Assembly: GCA_031272945.1 (NCBI GenBank)
Contig: JAISST010000111.1
Coordinates: 1-43,969, forward strand
DNA from: Fusobacteriaceae bacterium
Lineage (GTDB): Bacteria > Fusobacteriota > Fusobacteriia > Fusobacteriales > Fusobacteriaceae
DNA: 43,969 nt
Reading direction: 5' to 3'
The position numbers and the translations under genes were made by a program. The notes below the pieces were generated by a model. The model was not told the DNA's origin and did no database searches. It was given only the letters and a program-made list of their open reading frames with translations. Positions 15,043-26,203 of this stretch are shown one piece after another (positions within the stretch are counted from its first letter, which is position 1; each line of letters begins with the position of its first letter).

Positions 15043-16082
15043 TCAGTTTTGGCTGTGATTACAGCGAAGGCGCCATACCCGAAATCATGGAGTATCTGAA
15101 CAGCACAAACCTTGTGAGTACCGTAGGGTACGGGGAAGACGAATACTGCCGTCGAGCCCGGGAACTCATCAAAGAACGGATCCAGGCAAAAGACGCGGAT
15201 GTATATTTTATCGCGGGGGGAACACAGACAAATTTAATAACAATTACTCACGCGCTGCGACCCCATCAGGGCGTGATTGCACTGACAAGCGGTCACATCA
15301 GCATCCACGAGTCCGGCGCCATTGAGGCCCGGGGACACAAGATTCTCGATGTGGGCGCCGCCCCCGACGGCAAACTTACGGTCCCCCTGGCGGAAAAAGC
15401 CCTTGTGAACCTGCTGCCGCCCCATACGGTGCAGCCGAAAATGGTGTATATCTCCAATCCCACGGAAATGGGGACCTTATATACAAAGAAGGAATTGGCG
15501 GCGCTGTCGGAATTTTGCAAGCGGCACAAATTCTATTTGTACCTGGATGGCGCGAGAATGGCCATGGCTCTTACGGCGGAGAAAAACGATGTTCTCCTGT
15601 CCGATTACCCGCGCTATACGGACGCCTTTTATATCGGCGGCACAAAATGCGGCGCGCTTTTCGGCGAGGCTCTTGTGATTGTCAATCCGGCGTTGAAAGA
15701 AGATATCGGTCACATCATCAAGCAGACGGGAGCGCTATTTGCCAAAGGAAGACTGTTGGGCCTTCAGTTTGAAAAACTTTTTGAAGAAAATCTCTACGAA
15801 AAGTATGGGGCCCACGCCAATAAAATGGCGAAAAAGCTCAAGGAAGGCTTTCTCGGGAACGGCGTTCCGCTGGCCTATGATTCCGAAACGAATCAGCAGT
15901 TTCCCGTTTTTTCAGAGAAGCTCATGGAAAAGGCGCAAAAAAAATATGTGTTTGAATTCTGGGAAAAAGCGGACGAGGGGCGCGCTGTCGTCCGGTTTGT
16001 GACTTCCTGGGCCACGGAAGAGAAAAACGTCGACGCCCTTCTCGAAGATCTGAAAATCTGGCTGAAAGACGAAAGAAAATAA
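15039..16082 (+). CDS. ltaE: Low-specificity L-threonine aldolase
   Basis: A 347 aa PLP enzyme that cleaves L-threonine or allo-threonine to glycine and acetaldehyde. Family marks are the N-terminal SFGCDYSEGAIPEIM, GYGEDEYCRRA, FIAGGTQTNLI, the PLP-binding D170 (YLDGARMAMAL) and the Schiff-base lysine K203 in GGTKCGALFGEA. Length is normal. Translation is coupled to the upstream HutP-family gene by a four-base overlap, which suggests the HutP-like protein and the aldolase are made together. No terminator is visible after it. Confidence 0.93.
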   Translation: MISFGCDYSEGAIPEIMEYLNSTNLVSTVGYGEDEYCRRARELIKERIQAKDADVYFIAGGTQTNLITITHALRPHQGVIALTSGHISIHESGAIEARGHKILDVGAAPDGKLTVPLAEKALVNLLPPHTVQPKMVYISNPTEMGTLYTKKELAALSEFCKRHKFYLYLDGARMAMALTAEKNDVLLSDYPRYTDAFYIGGTKCGALFGEALVIVNPALKEDIGHIIKQTGALFAKGRLLGLQFEKLFEENLYEKYGAHANKMAKKLKEGFLGNGVPLAYDSETNQQFPVFSEKLMEKAQKKYVFEFWEKADEGRAVVRFVTSWATEEKNVDALLEDLKIWLKDERK

Positions 16083-16128
16083 TCAGGCGAATTCCCGAGA
16101 CATTTTCATGGAATTTTTTCGGAAAAAA

Positions 16129-16137
16129 TGGTATAAT
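16129..16137 (+). promoter_or_regulatory. Extended -10 promoter of the ymdB-cmk-waaA unit
   Basis: TGGTATAAT (TATAAT at 16132-16137), preceded by an A/T tract (TTTTTTCGGAAAAAA). Its layout is nearly the same as that of the rimP promoter region. Confidence 0.6.
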
Positions 16138-16204
16138 AGAGAGTACGGAAAAAGTTTTCAACCCATTACATCTTTGGATCAAATCTACAGAAAGCGAGAA
16201 AAAA

Positions 16205-17005
16205 GTGAAAAATATCAAAATTCTCCTCATCGGAGACATTGTCGGTCGGAACGGAAGAGAGACGCTGAAATTGTTTTTGGATAAAAACAGGGATCATTAT
16301 GATTTTATTGTAGCAAACGGAGAAAACGCCGCCAACGGCTTCGGTCTCACGGGAAAAGTGGCCGAGGAATTGCTGTCTTACGGTTGCGATGTGCTGACCA
16401 GCGGCAATCACATTTGGGACAAAAAGGAAATCTATGAATACCTGGATACGACGGCAAGGGTACTTCGGCCGCTCAATTATCCGGATACGGCGCCGGGCAA
16501 GGGGTATACGATTCTCGAAGACCGGAAAAAGCGCAAGATTGCGGTGATTTCTCTCCAGGGAAGAGTGTTTATGCCCCCCATCGACTGCCCTTTCCAGAAA
16601 GCCCGGGAGGCTTTGGACGAGATCCGGAAGATCACGAAATATATTCTCGTGGATTTTCACGGGGAGGCTACTTCGGAAAAGCTGGCCATGGGCTGGTATC
16701 TTGACGGATACGTGTCTCTCATCGGAGGGACCCACACCCATGTGCAGACCGCCGATCAGAAGATTTTGCCCGAGGGTACGGGCTATATTTCCGATGTGGG
16801 GATGACGGGATCGGACAACGGAATCATCGGCATGTCCACGGAAAGCGTGCTGCCGAAGTTTTTGACTGCCATGCCGCAGAAATTCCTCTTGGCGGAAGGC
16901 AATGAGCGGATCAACGCCGTTGCGGCGGAAATATCCGAAGAGACTGCGGAATGCATCGGAATCGAGAGAATTAACAAATCGCTGACGGAAATAGAATTGA
17001 CCTGA
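16205..17005 (+). CDS. ymdB: YmdB-family metallophosphoesterase (TIGR00282)
   Basis: A 266 aa calcineurin-like phosphoesterase of the YmdB/TIGR00282 family; B. subtilis YmdB hydrolyses 2',3'-cAMP and influences RNA turnover and biofilm choice. Metal-site motifs: LIGDIVGRNGRE (D11), ANGENAANGFG, TSGNHIWDKKE, VDFHGEATSEK and GGTHTHVQTAD, then GYISDVGMTG. Length is typical. The start is GTG 16205 with only a weak GCGAG-like site; no better in-frame start exists. cmk follows 45 bp downstream. Confidence 0.92.
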   Translation: MKNIKILLIGDIVGRNGRETLKLFLDKNRDHYDFIVANGENAANGFGLTGKVAEELLSYGCDVLTSGNHIWDKKEIYEYLDTTARVLRPLNYPDTAPGKGYTILEDRKKRKIAVISLQGRVFMPPIDCPFQKAREALDEIRKITKYILVDFHGEATSEKLAMGWYLDGYVSLIGGTHTHVQTADQKILPEGTGYISDVGMTGSDNGIIGMSTESVLPKFLTAMPQKFLLAEGNERINAVAAEISEETAECIGIERINKSLTEIELT

Positions 17006-17050
17006 CTTCGCCGAAATCAGGCGGGGGATGCCGGGAAAGGATATGCGAAC

Positions 17051-17755
17051 ATGAAAGGATTTACAGTGGCAATCGATGGTCCGGCCGGGAGCGGAAAAAG
17101 CACCATCGCCAAAGTTCTTGCCAAAAAATACGGATTCACTTATCTGGATACGGGAGCCATGTATCGTATGATGGCTCTTTATGCCATTGAAAAGCGTCTC
17201 GATTGGAATAAGCCCGGGGATCTCGCGAGATTGCTCGGAGAGACGACCCTGGATATCCGGAAGGAGAATTTTTTTCTGAACGGAGAAGACGTCACCCGAA
17301 GCATCCGAACGCCGGAGGTGACGGAAAAAAGCTCGCCCGTGTCGACCGTCCGGGAAGTCCGGGAAAAATTGGTGGAGCAGCAGCGCCGGATCGGCCGGGG
17401 CAAGGAGATCATCCTCGACGGGCGGGATATCGGGACCGTAGTTTTTCCCGAGGCGCAAGTGAAGATCTTTCTTGTGGCCTCTCCGGAAGAACGGGCGGCC
17501 CGCCGGTTTAAAGAATACAGGGAAAAGAACATTGCCTGTACGTATGAAGAAGTGCTCGAAGATATCCGGAACAGGGACAGAATCGATTCCACAAGGAAAG
17601 AAAGCCCCCTTCGGAAGGCGGTGGACGCCGTGGAAATTGATACGAGCCATATGACGATTGAAGAAGCGGCCGGAGCCATATCCGCCCTCATTGACAGCAG
17701 ACTGCGGGATTATACATCATCGGAAAACATCGGGGGAGGACATGAAATTTTATAA
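17051..17755 (+). CDS. cmk: Cytidylate kinase
   Basis: Phosphorylates CMP and dCMP. The 234 aa protein has the P-loop IDGPAGSGKSTIAK, LDTGAMYRMMALY, LDGRDIGTVVFPEA and the lid RDRIDSTRKESPLRKA. Residues beyond about 220 are a short extension that overlaps the start of waaA by 14 bp. The start is ATG 17051 with AAAGG upstream. It lies between ymdB and waaA in a tightly packed run. Confidence 0.96.
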   Translation: MKGFTVAIDGPAGSGKSTIAKVLAKKYGFTYLDTGAMYRMMALYAIEKRLDWNKPGDLARLLGETTLDIRKENFFLNGEDVTRSIRTPEVTEKSSPVSTVREVREKLVEQQRRIGRGKEIILDGRDIGTVVFPEAQVKIFLVASPEERAARRFKEYREKNIACTYEEVLEDIRNRDRIDSTRKESPLRKAVDAVEIDTSHMTIEEAAGAISALIDSRLRDYTSSENIGGGHEIL

Positions 17756-19002
17756 TTTATTCAGGTTCGGGATCATTTCCCTTTTGAAAGCTTTATTCTT
17801 CGGAAAAAAAGAAAAAAGGGAATTTTTGAAAAACCGTTTGGCGCAGCGTTTTGATGAACTGCCGGAAGGAGACTATATTTGGCTCCATTGCGCGTCCGTC
17901 GGAGAAATCAATCTTTCGGAGACGCTGGTCCGCCTGCTTTTGGAAGACCGGAATAAAAAATTCCTGTTTACCTGCGTCACCGATACGGGGATGCAATTGG
18001 CCCGGGAAAAATACAGAGATTGCGACAGGGTCGCGATCCGATATTTTCCTCTGGACGATGAGGAACTCATTGAAAACGCCCTCTCAAAGATGGACAGCTG
18101 TCTCTTGCTGCTGATCGAAACGGAACTCTGGCCGAACTTGATCACCTGTGTCCACCGGCGGGCGAATACCGCCGTTGCGCTCATCAACGGAAGGATTTCC
18201 GACAGGAGCTTCGGCAGATACCGGATCATAAAGTTCTTCCTGAGAAAGATTCTTGATAAAATTGATTGTTATTATATGCAGTCCCTGCAGGACGCCGAGC
18301 GGATCATCCGATTGGGCGCAAAGCCGGACAGAGTTTTTCCCCTCGGGAATATCAAGTTTGACGTGCGGAGGGACCCCGTCCCGGAAGAGATCCTTGAAAA
18401 ATACCGTGAAATTCTGGCGCCTGAAGGAAGGAAAATTCTCGTGGCCGGAAGCACCCGCCGGGGGGAGAATGAGGTTGTCCTCGACGCCTTCGGAATGCTT
18501 TCCGATACGCTTCTTGTGATCGCGCCCCGTCATCCGGAAAACACGGGAAAAATAGAAGGAATCATCGGAAAGAAAGGGTATTCCTGCGAAAGGTTCTCCG
18601 TTCTGGAGAAAGAACCCGAGACCGGGAAATCCTGCGATGTGGTCTTGATTGATTCCATCGGGAAATTGAGGATCTTATACGCGCTCTGCGATCTGGCTTT
18701 TGTCGGAGGCACGCTGGTCAATATCGGCGGGCACAGTTTGCTGGAGCCTCTGTGTTACGGGAAAAAACCTCTGTTCGGCCCCTATTTGCAGAATGTGCGG
18801 GATATTTCCAGGGAAATCCTGTCGCGTCATATCGGCTGTCTCGTGCGAAACGCCGCGGAATTCGCGGAAGCCGCCGGGAAAATTCTCGCGGCTGACGCCG
18901 CGGAAACAGAAAAAGCCATTGACGCCTTCTTTGAAGCGCATAAAGACATCACCCGCAAAATTGTCGACGGGCTTCGGACAATCCCCCTTGGAGGAGATCA
19001 AC

Positions 19003-19022
<20 letters not shown>
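17742..19022 (+). CDS. waaA: 3-Deoxy-D-manno-octulosonic acid (Kdo) transferase
   Basis: WaaA (KdtA) adds Kdo to lipid A precursor at the inner membrane, a hallmark of LPS-making cells. The 426 aa protein has an N-terminal amphipathic/hydrophobic anchor (NLFRFGIISLLKALFFGKKE), WLHCASVGEINLSE, LLIETELWPNL with the catalytic Glu, NGRISDRSFGRY, VAGSTRRGEN, FVGGTLVNIGGHSLLEP and GPYLQNVRDIS. The start at 17742 has GGGGGAGG upstream and overlaps cmk by 14 bp. Its end overlaps trmB by 20 bp. Confidence 0.95.
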
Positions 19023-20998
<1,976 letters not shown>

Positions 20999-21052
20999 AG
21001 GTTCCGGGTTTTATGACCCGAATAAAACGGAAACATAAAAGGAGTGTGCGGT

Positions 21053-22468
21053 ATGAAAGAATTTTTGGGAAAGGATTTTTTACTCAACACGGAAACCGCG
21101 AAAAAGCTGTATCACAATTACGCGGTCAAAATGCCCATCATCGATTATCATTGCCATTTGCAACCCCGGGAAATCTATGAAAACAAAAAATTCCGGAACC
21201 TGACGGAAGTCTGGCTCGGCGCGGGAGACCGGTATGGCGATCATTACAAATGGAGGATATTGCGGGCCCGGGGTTATGGAGAGGACTATATCAGCGGCGC
21301 GGCCGACGACAGGGAACGCTTTGACAAGTTTGTGGAAACCCTGCCGTGGACGGCGGGAAATCCCCTGTATCACTGGAGCCATCTGGAATTGCGCCGCTAT
21401 TTCGGAATAGAGGAAATCATCTGTCCCGCCAACGCCGACGTGATCTGGGAAAAAGCCAATGAGAAACTGAAGACGCTGACGGCCCGGGAAATGATGACGA
21501 TGTTTGACGTAAAGACCGTCTGCACGACGGACGACCCCACGGACAGCCTTGAGTGGCACTTGAAGATGAAAGAGGATTCGACGCTGAAAGTGGTTGTCCG
21601 CCCCGCCTTTCGTCCCGACAAGGCGATCAACGCGGAACTGGGGTGGTTTACGGACTGGATCGGCAAGCTTTCCGCCGTAGTCGGGTATGAGATCAAGACA
21701 TTGGACAGTCTTTTGAAGGCTTTGGAGGAGCGGATCCGCTTTTTCGATTCCGTGGGCTGCAAGCTTTCGGACCACGCCCTGGATACGGTCTGTTACGCGG
21801 AGGCGACAGAGGACGAAGTTGCGGCGATTTTCGCGAAGGCTTTGGAAAAGAAGCCGCTGACTCCGGAGGAACTCGACAAATACAAAGGCTGGATCCTCGT
21901 GTTTCTGGGCAAGCAGTACGCCAAGTACGACTGGGTGCAGCAATATCATATCGGTGCGCTCCGGAACAACTCGGGGCGGATGTTGAAAGAAATCGGCGCT
22001 GATACCGGATTTGACGGGATCGGAGACGCCTGCGTCGCGCAAAAGCTTTCGGCGTTGCTGGATAAACTGGATTCTACGGACGAACTCCCGAAAACGGTGC
22101 TCTATAATCTCAATCCCGGCGACAATATGACCCTCGCGGTGTTGGCCGGCTGTTTTCAGGGGAATTCCAAAGGAATCAAAGGAAAAATTCAATTCGGCGC
22201 CGCTTGGTGGTTCCTGGATCAGAAGGACGGCATGGAAAAGCAGTTGGAAGCCTTGAGCCAGGTAGGGCTGTTGAGCCAGTTCATCGGGATGCTCACGGAT
22301 TCTCGCAGTTTCTTGTCCTACCCGCGGCATGAGTATTTCCGCAGAATTCTCTGTAACAAATTGGGAGACCTTGTGGAAAACGGAGAATACCCGGACGATG
22401 TGGAATTTCTCGGAAAAATCGTGGAGAATATCTGTTACGGGAACGCGAAAGCGTATTTCGGGTTCTGA
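21053..22468 (+). CDS. uxaC: Glucuronate isomerase
   Basis: UxaC isomerises D-glucuronate/D-galacturonate to fructuronate/tagaturonate in hexuronate use. The 471 aa amidohydrolase-fold protein has FLLNTETAKKLYHNYA, the metal-binding DYHCHLQPREI, WRILRARGYGE, YHWSHLELRRYFGI, CTTDDPTDSLEWH, FRPDKAIN, YHIGALRNNSGRM and LTDSRSFLSYPRHEYFRR. The start is ATG 21053 with AAAGGAG upstream; a GTG nine bases earlier overlaps that site. No other uronate gene (uxaA, uxaB, kdgK) is near, so it is isolated from its pathway here. Confidence 0.96.
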   Translation: MKEFLGKDFLLNTETAKKLYHNYAVKMPIIDYHCHLQPREIYENKKFRNLTEVWLGAGDRYGDHYKWRILRARGYGEDYISGAADDRERFDKFVETLPWTAGNPLYHWSHLELRRYFGIEEIICPANADVIWEKANEKLKTLTAREMMTMFDVKTVCTTDDPTDSLEWHLKMKEDSTLKVVVRPAFRPDKAINAELGWFTDWIGKLSAVVGYEIKTLDSLLKALEERIRFFDSVGCKLSDHALDTVCYAEATEDEVAAIFAKALEKKPLTPEELDKYKGWILVFLGKQYAKYDWVQQYHIGALRNNSGRMLKEIGADTGFDGIGDACVAQKLSALLDKLDSTDELPKTVLYNLNPGDNMTLAVLAGCFQGNSKGIKGKIQFGAAWWFLDQKDGMEKQLEALSQVGLLSQFIGMLTDSRSFLSYPRHEYFRRILCNKLGDLVENGEYPDDVEFLGKIVENICYGNAKAYFGF

Positions 22469-22490
22469 CCGGGAAGGAAACGGAGCGGAC

Positions 22491-22913
22491 ATGGTCGCGG
22501 CAAGGTTGAAACAGATGTTCCGGTATTTTTTCCGGCGCTATGATTCCCGAAACGATCCGGAAGTGCGAAGAGTCCTTTCGGAGGAAGAATTCTGCGTTTT
22601 CGAGAATATGGACGATTACGACAAACTGCATTCTTTTTCCCTGTATCGGCGGATCAAAAGCCATCCTCTTTTCGAGGGGGATCTTGTGTATCATAAACTG
22701 GCTCTGTTGCATGATTGCGCGAAAGCGCACAGCGGGTTTGCCGTCCGCCTGCGGGAAGTGGCGCTGGAGAGGAGCGGGATATCCGACCACGCCCGAAAAG
22801 GCGCCGTCCTATTGCGCGGGATCAATCCGGCCTTGGCCGGACTGTGCGGGCGGCACCACGACAGGACCGATGATCCGAAAATGAAAGAATTTCAGCGACT
22901 GGACGATGGATAG
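22491..22913 (+). CDS. Small HD-domain protein
   Basis: A 140 aa protein with an HD-type metal phosphohydrolase pattern: an early His in RIKSHPLFEGDLVYHK, the HD pair in LLHDCAKAH, DHARKGAVLL and the late GRHHDR. Substrate is unknown; relatives hydrolyse nucleotides or cyclic dinucleotides. It starts at 22491 (GGAG upstream), 22 bp after uxaC, and its stop lies 10 bp before the ung start, so it is probably co-transcribed with ung. Confidence 0.75.
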   Translation: MVAARLKQMFRYFFRRYDSRNDPEVRRVLSEEEFCVFENMDDYDKLHSFSLYRRIKSHPLFEGDLVYHKLALLHDCAKAHSGFAVRLREVALERSGISDHARKGAVLLRGINPALAGLCGRHHDRTDDPKMKEFQRLDDG

Positions 22914-22923
22914 GAGTGAGGGC

Positions 22924-23598
22924 ATGGTACAATTCGGCAATGATTGGGACGAGATTTTGCGGGAGGAGTTTGACAAGGAGTATTACAAGAAATTGCGGGA
23001 GTTTTTGATTTCCGAATACAAGACGTATACGATTTATCCCGGAATGAACAATATTTTCGCGGCCTTGAAATATACGAGCCGCAGGGATTGCAAAGTCCTG
23101 CTGCTGGGGCAGGACCCCTACCACGGTCCCAACCAGGCTCACGGGCTTGCTTTTTCCGTCAACGCCGGCGTACGGATCCCGCCTTCCCTTCTCAATATGT
23201 ATAAGGAACTCCAGACCGAATATGGCTATAAAATCCCCAACAATGGCTGTCTGATTCCCTGGAGCAGGCAGGGGGTTCTACTTTTGAATACTTCCCTGAC
23301 CGTACGGCAGGGACAGCCCAACTCCCACGCCAACGCGGGCTGGGAAATCTTTACGGATCAGATCATCCGCCTGCTCAACGAAAAAGATGAGCCGGTCGTT
23401 TTCCTCCTTTGGGGAGCCAACGCCAGAAAGAAAAGAGATTTTATTGATCAGAGCCGGCATTTTATTCTGGAAGCGCCCCATCCGAGCCCCATGTCAGCCC
23501 ATTACGGATTCTTCGGTTGCGGGCATTTCCGAAAGACCAATGAGATTCTGAGGCGCCTGGGGAAAGAGGAAATCCATTGGGAAATAAAAGATCTATAA
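22924..23598 (+). CDS. ung: Uracil-DNA glycosylase (family 1)
   Basis: Ung removes uracil from DNA for base excision repair. The 224 aa protein has the water-activating motif LLGQDPYHGPNQAHGLAFSV (D64), NTSLTVRQGQPNSHA, FLLWGANARKK, and the DNA-intercalation loop HPSPMSAHYGFFG. Length is typical. The start is ATG 22924 with AGGAG 8 bases upstream; an in-frame ATG at 22906 lies inside the HD gene and has no site. A terminator follows directly. Confidence 0.97.
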   Translation: MVQFGNDWDEILREEFDKEYYKKLREFLISEYKTYTIYPGMNNIFAALKYTSRRDCKVLLLGQDPYHGPNQAHGLAFSVNAGVRIPPSLLNMYKELQTEYGYKIPNNGCLIPWSRQGVLLLNTSLTVRQGQPNSHANAGWEIFTDQIIRLLNEKDEPVVFLLWGANARKKRDFIDQSRHFILEAPHPSPMSAHYGFFGCGHFRKTNEILRRLGKEEIHWEIKDL

Positions 23599-23601
23599 AA
23601 A

Positions 23602-23642
23602 AATGCGCCTTTCCCTGTACGGGAGGGCGCATTCCGTTTTTT
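23602..23642. terminator. Bidirectional terminator between ung and the zinc-ribbon gene
   Basis: AATGCGCC (23602-23609) pairs with GGCGCATT (23626-23633), with further CCC/GGG pairing inside. T runs flank it on both strands (23637-23642 on plus; an A run before 23602 serves the minus strand). It serves the convergent ung and zinc-ribbon genes. Confidence 0.85.
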
Positions 23643-24271
23643 CAGCAACAACTGCCGCCATTTTCCGCTTCTTCCGATTTCTCTTCGGTTTTCTCGCCGC
23701 AGCAGCAACATTCTTCGCTTTTGACTTCTTCTTTGACTTCCCCGGAAGGAGCTTCCTGCGCCACAGGTTCCACAGGAGCGGGTTCCGCCGCGGGCGCTTT
23801 CAAATTATATCCGCATTGTACGCAGAACTTTGCGTCCGGTTCATTTTCCACGCCGCATTCGGGGCAGCTGACTTTTGCCGGAGGCGTCGGTTCTTCCGGT
23901 TCTTTCTCGGGTTCTTTTTCAAGTTTTACGCCGCACTCTTTGCAAAATTTGGCGTCGACGGAATTCTCAGCTCCGCAAGACGGACATTTCTGACTCTCCG
24001 GCGTTTTGACACTGGTTTTCAGACTGGCGATTTGTTCTTCCAGTTCCGCGATTTCCTCTTCGGCAACTTTGATTGTGTTCAGGATTTCGTTGACTTCTTC
24101 GGGGAGCGCGCCCCCTTCTTTGAAGTTATCATAGACGACTTCTCCCAATTTCACTTTCAGCTTTCCGATTTCCGCTTTTTTCCCGCTGATTTTAAGCGTA
24201 AGCTTGTTGATGTCCACTACATCCTTGAGTTTGTCTACGATGTTCCTGCTGAATATATCTTTGATCGACAT
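23642..24271 (-). CDS. Double zinc-ribbon protein with C-terminal cysteine clusters
   Basis: A 209 aa protein, function unknown. Residues 1-~90 are helical with a coiled-coil stretch (55-90). Two zinc ribbons follow: C96-x2-C99...C110-x2-C113 and C136-x2-C139...C150-x2-C153, each with the CPxCGxEN...AKFCxxCG form. A Pro/Glu/Ala-rich linker leads to a cysteine run CCCC (188-191) and a terminal GGSCC (208-209). The final clusters look metal-binding but match nothing I recognise. There is no signal peptide. It has its own promoter (24316-24345) and an AGGAGG site. Confidence 0.75.
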   Translation of the reverse strand: MSIKDIFSRNIVDKLKDVVDINKLTLKISGKKAEIGKLKVKLGEVVYDNFKEGGALPEEVNEILNTIKVAEEEIAELEEQIASLKTSVKTPESQKCPSCGAENSVDAKFCKECGVKLEKEPEKEPEEPTPPAKVSCPECGVENEPDAKFCVQCGYNLKAPAAEPAPVEPVAQEAPSGEVKEEVKSEECCCCGEKTEEKSEEAENGGSCC

Positions 24272-24315
24272 AAACTAATCCTCCTCGTTTACCAGTATGA
24301 AAATCTATATCTCTT

Positions 24316-24345
24316 ATTGTATCATATAAACCGGAAATATGACAA
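24316..24345 (-). promoter_or_regulatory. Promoter of the zinc-ribbon gene
   Basis: Minus-strand TTGTCA (24345-24340), 18 bp spacer, TACAAT (24321-24316), 45 bp before the start codon. Confidence 0.6.
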
Positions 24346-24385
24346 TTTTTTTTTTGTTTTTTTGCGGAAATTTCGCAAAAGATTT

Positions 24386-25348
24386 TCAAACCGAAAGATC
24401 CCAGGAGGAAATCCTTTCCGAAAGGGCCGTTTTTTCTTCTTTCAATTCCAGGATGAGACCTTGGAGGATTTCTTTCACAGTGCGCCGCGCGTGAATCATG
24501 GCCGCCACCTGACCGGACATAACGCTGCCGTTTACGACGTCTCCCTCCACGGCGGCCAGACGCAACCTGCCCGTTCCCAGCGCTTCAAGCTCTTCCTTGG
24601 GCGCGCCTTTCCGTTCGAGGGCCAACAGTTGTCTCGCGAATTTATTTTCGATCACGCGGACCGGATGCCCCGTGGGCGCGCCTGTAGGGACCGTTGAACG
24701 GTCTCTTGCCTTCAGGATCAGTTCTTTGTAATTGTCATGGACATGGCATTCCTCCGCTGTAAGGAATATGGTTCCGGCCTGAATTCCGCAAGCGCCCAGA
24801 GCAAGCGCCGCAAGGAACTGTTTGCCCGTGGCGATGCCGCCTGCGGCGATGACGGGGATGCGGACGGCTTCCACCACTTGCGGTACGAGAACCATGGTTG
24901 TCAGACTGCCGATGTGGCCGCCGCTTTCCATTCCTTCGGCGATAACAGCGTCGACTCCCGCCCGCTCCATTCTTTTGGCCAGGGCGACGGTCGGTACTAC
25001 CGGAATGACTTTGATGCCCGCCGCTTTGAGTTTCGGCATGAAAGGCCCCGGATTTCCAGCGCCCGTGGTCACTACCCGGACGCCTTCCCGGATGCAGACT
25101 TCGATCTGGGCTTCCACCTGGCCCATCAGAAGCATGAGATTGACGCCGAAGGGTTTATCCGTAATGTTTTTGGCGATCCGGATCTGCTTTTCCAGAATGT
25201 CCGGCGGCATGCCGCCGCCGGCTATGATGCCCAGGCCGCCGTCCCTGGATACGGAACCCGCCAGGAATCCGTCGGCGATCCAGGCCATGGCCCCTTGTAT
25301 GATGGGATATTGTATTCCCAATAGTTGACAAAGTTGATTGTTACGCAT
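24386..25348 (-). CDS. fabK: Enoyl-ACP reductase II (FabK)
   Basis: FMN-dependent enoyl-acyl carrier protein reductase of type II fatty acid synthesis. The 320 aa TIM-barrel protein has the N-terminal [45 protein letters not shown], the active-site segment [10 protein letters not shown] (H145, in register with S. pneumoniae H144), [18 protein letters not shown] and [11 protein letters not shown]. This points to FabK rather than the related nitronate monooxygenases. No other fab gene is near. It has a promoter at 25396-25424 and a strong AGGAGG site. Confidence 0.9.
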   Translation of the reverse strand: MRNNQLCQLLGIQYPIIQGAMAWIADGFLAGSVSRDGGLGIIAGGGMPPDILEKQIRIAKNITDKPFGVNLMLLMGQVEAQIEVCIREGVRVVTTGAGNPGPFMPKLKAAGIKVIPVVPTVALAKRMERAGVDAVIAEGMESGGHIGSLTTMVLVPQVVEAVRIPVIAAGGIATGKQFLAALALGACGIQAGTIFLTAEECHVHDNYKELILKARDRSTVPTGAPTGHPVRVIENKFARQLLALERKGAPKEELEALGTGRLRLAAVEGDVVNGSVMSGQVAAMIHARRTVKEILQGLILELKEEKTALSERISSWDLSV

Positions 25349-25395
25349 TTTTCCTCCTTACATTGATTGCGCCGCAAAAGACGACGTCATTTTGC

Positions 25396-25424
25396 ATTCT
25401 ATCATTTTTCGGATCAATAGTAAA
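25396..25424 (-). promoter_or_regulatory. Promoter of fabK
   Basis: Minus-strand TTTACT (25424-25419), 17 bp spacer, TAGAAT (25401-25396), about 48 bp before the fabK start. No FapR- or FabT-like palindrome was evident. Confidence 0.5.
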
Positions 25425-25440
25425 GAGAAATTTTGAGGGA

Positions 25441-26199
25441 TTACTCCCAGAAATAATGACGATTTTCGAAGACAGCCGGTTTTCGCTTCTTTCGATCTGC
25501 CAGAAAGCCGTACAAGAGCTCCTTACTGGTATTGAGGATTCTTTCTTCCGGAAAACCCGCTTCCCTCAAGAGTTCTTCGGCGTGGGTAAAATTGCCGATA
25601 TCCCAGGAAATATGGGCGTCGCTTCCCAAAGAAATCATATTTCCGTTTTCCTTACACAGACGGAGAATTTCCGCGCAATTTTTTTCCGAACCTTTTCGCA
25701 CGCCGACGAGAGAGGCGTTGTTGATCTCAAGGGCCACGCCGGTTTCTTTGGCGCAGGCGACCACCCGCTCCGGATCAATGGGGAACTGGGGATTTCCCGG
25801 ATGTACGATGATATCCACGTATTGTCTTTCCATCAGGCGGATCAACGCCAGGGTATTTTTTTCCCTGTCCGGTTCCACGGGATAGCCCGGTACGGGATGA
25901 AAGCCCGCGAGGACGATATCTAATCCCCTGTAAATGGATTGGTTCAGGTCGATATTTCCGTCCCCGTCCACCACATTGGCCTCGACGCCGCGCAAGATCC
26001 GCAAGTTCTCCACTTCCGCCGGAATGACCCGGAGGTTTTTCAGAGACCACCAGTGGGGGGAATCGGGAAGAGCGGGGCCGTGGTTTGTGAGTGCCAGGAC
26101 TTCCATCCCCTTTTTGAGCGCCCGGGCGACATTTTCCTCCACGGTGCTGTAGGCGTGCGGCGTTACGCTGGTATGTACGTGCAAATCAATTTTAAACAT
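25441..26199 (-). CDS. PHP-domain phosphoesterase (YcdX-like)
   Basis: A 252 aa PHP hydrolase. Metal-binding motifs are DLHVHTSVTPHAYST near the N-terminus, LTNHGPALPDSPH, RGVEANVVDGDGNID, VLAGFHPVPGYP, DIIVHPGNP, LEINNAS and LGSDAHISWDIG. The pattern and size match the YcdX family, trinuclear-zinc phosphatases of uncertain physiological substrate. It begins four bases after the Xaa-Pro aminopeptidase stop, so the two form an operon. Confidence 0.88.
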   Translation of the reverse strand: MFKIDLHVHTSVTPHAYSTVEENVARALKKGMEVLALTNHGPALPDSPHWWSLKNLRVIPAEVENLRILRGVEANVVDGDGNIDLNQSIYRGLDIVLAGFHPVPGYPVEPDREKNTLALIRLMERQYVDIIVHPGNPQFPIDPERVVACAKETGVALEINNASLVGVRKGSEKNCAEILRLCKENGNMISLGSDAHISWDIGNFTHAEELLREAGFPEERILNTSKELLYGFLADRKKRKPAVFENRHYFWE

Positions 26200-26203
26200 T
26201 CCG

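Noticed and set aside
16166-17650. 494-codon open frame on the minus strand opposite ymdB and cmk
   Set aside because: It lies antisense to two clearly conserved genes, has no family resemblance and is low-complexity in His/Phe/Arg, as expected for a mirror of coding sequence.
21005-21020. Hairpin CGGGT...ACCCG between purA and uxaC as a terminator
   Set aside because: Only five base pairs and no T run follows.
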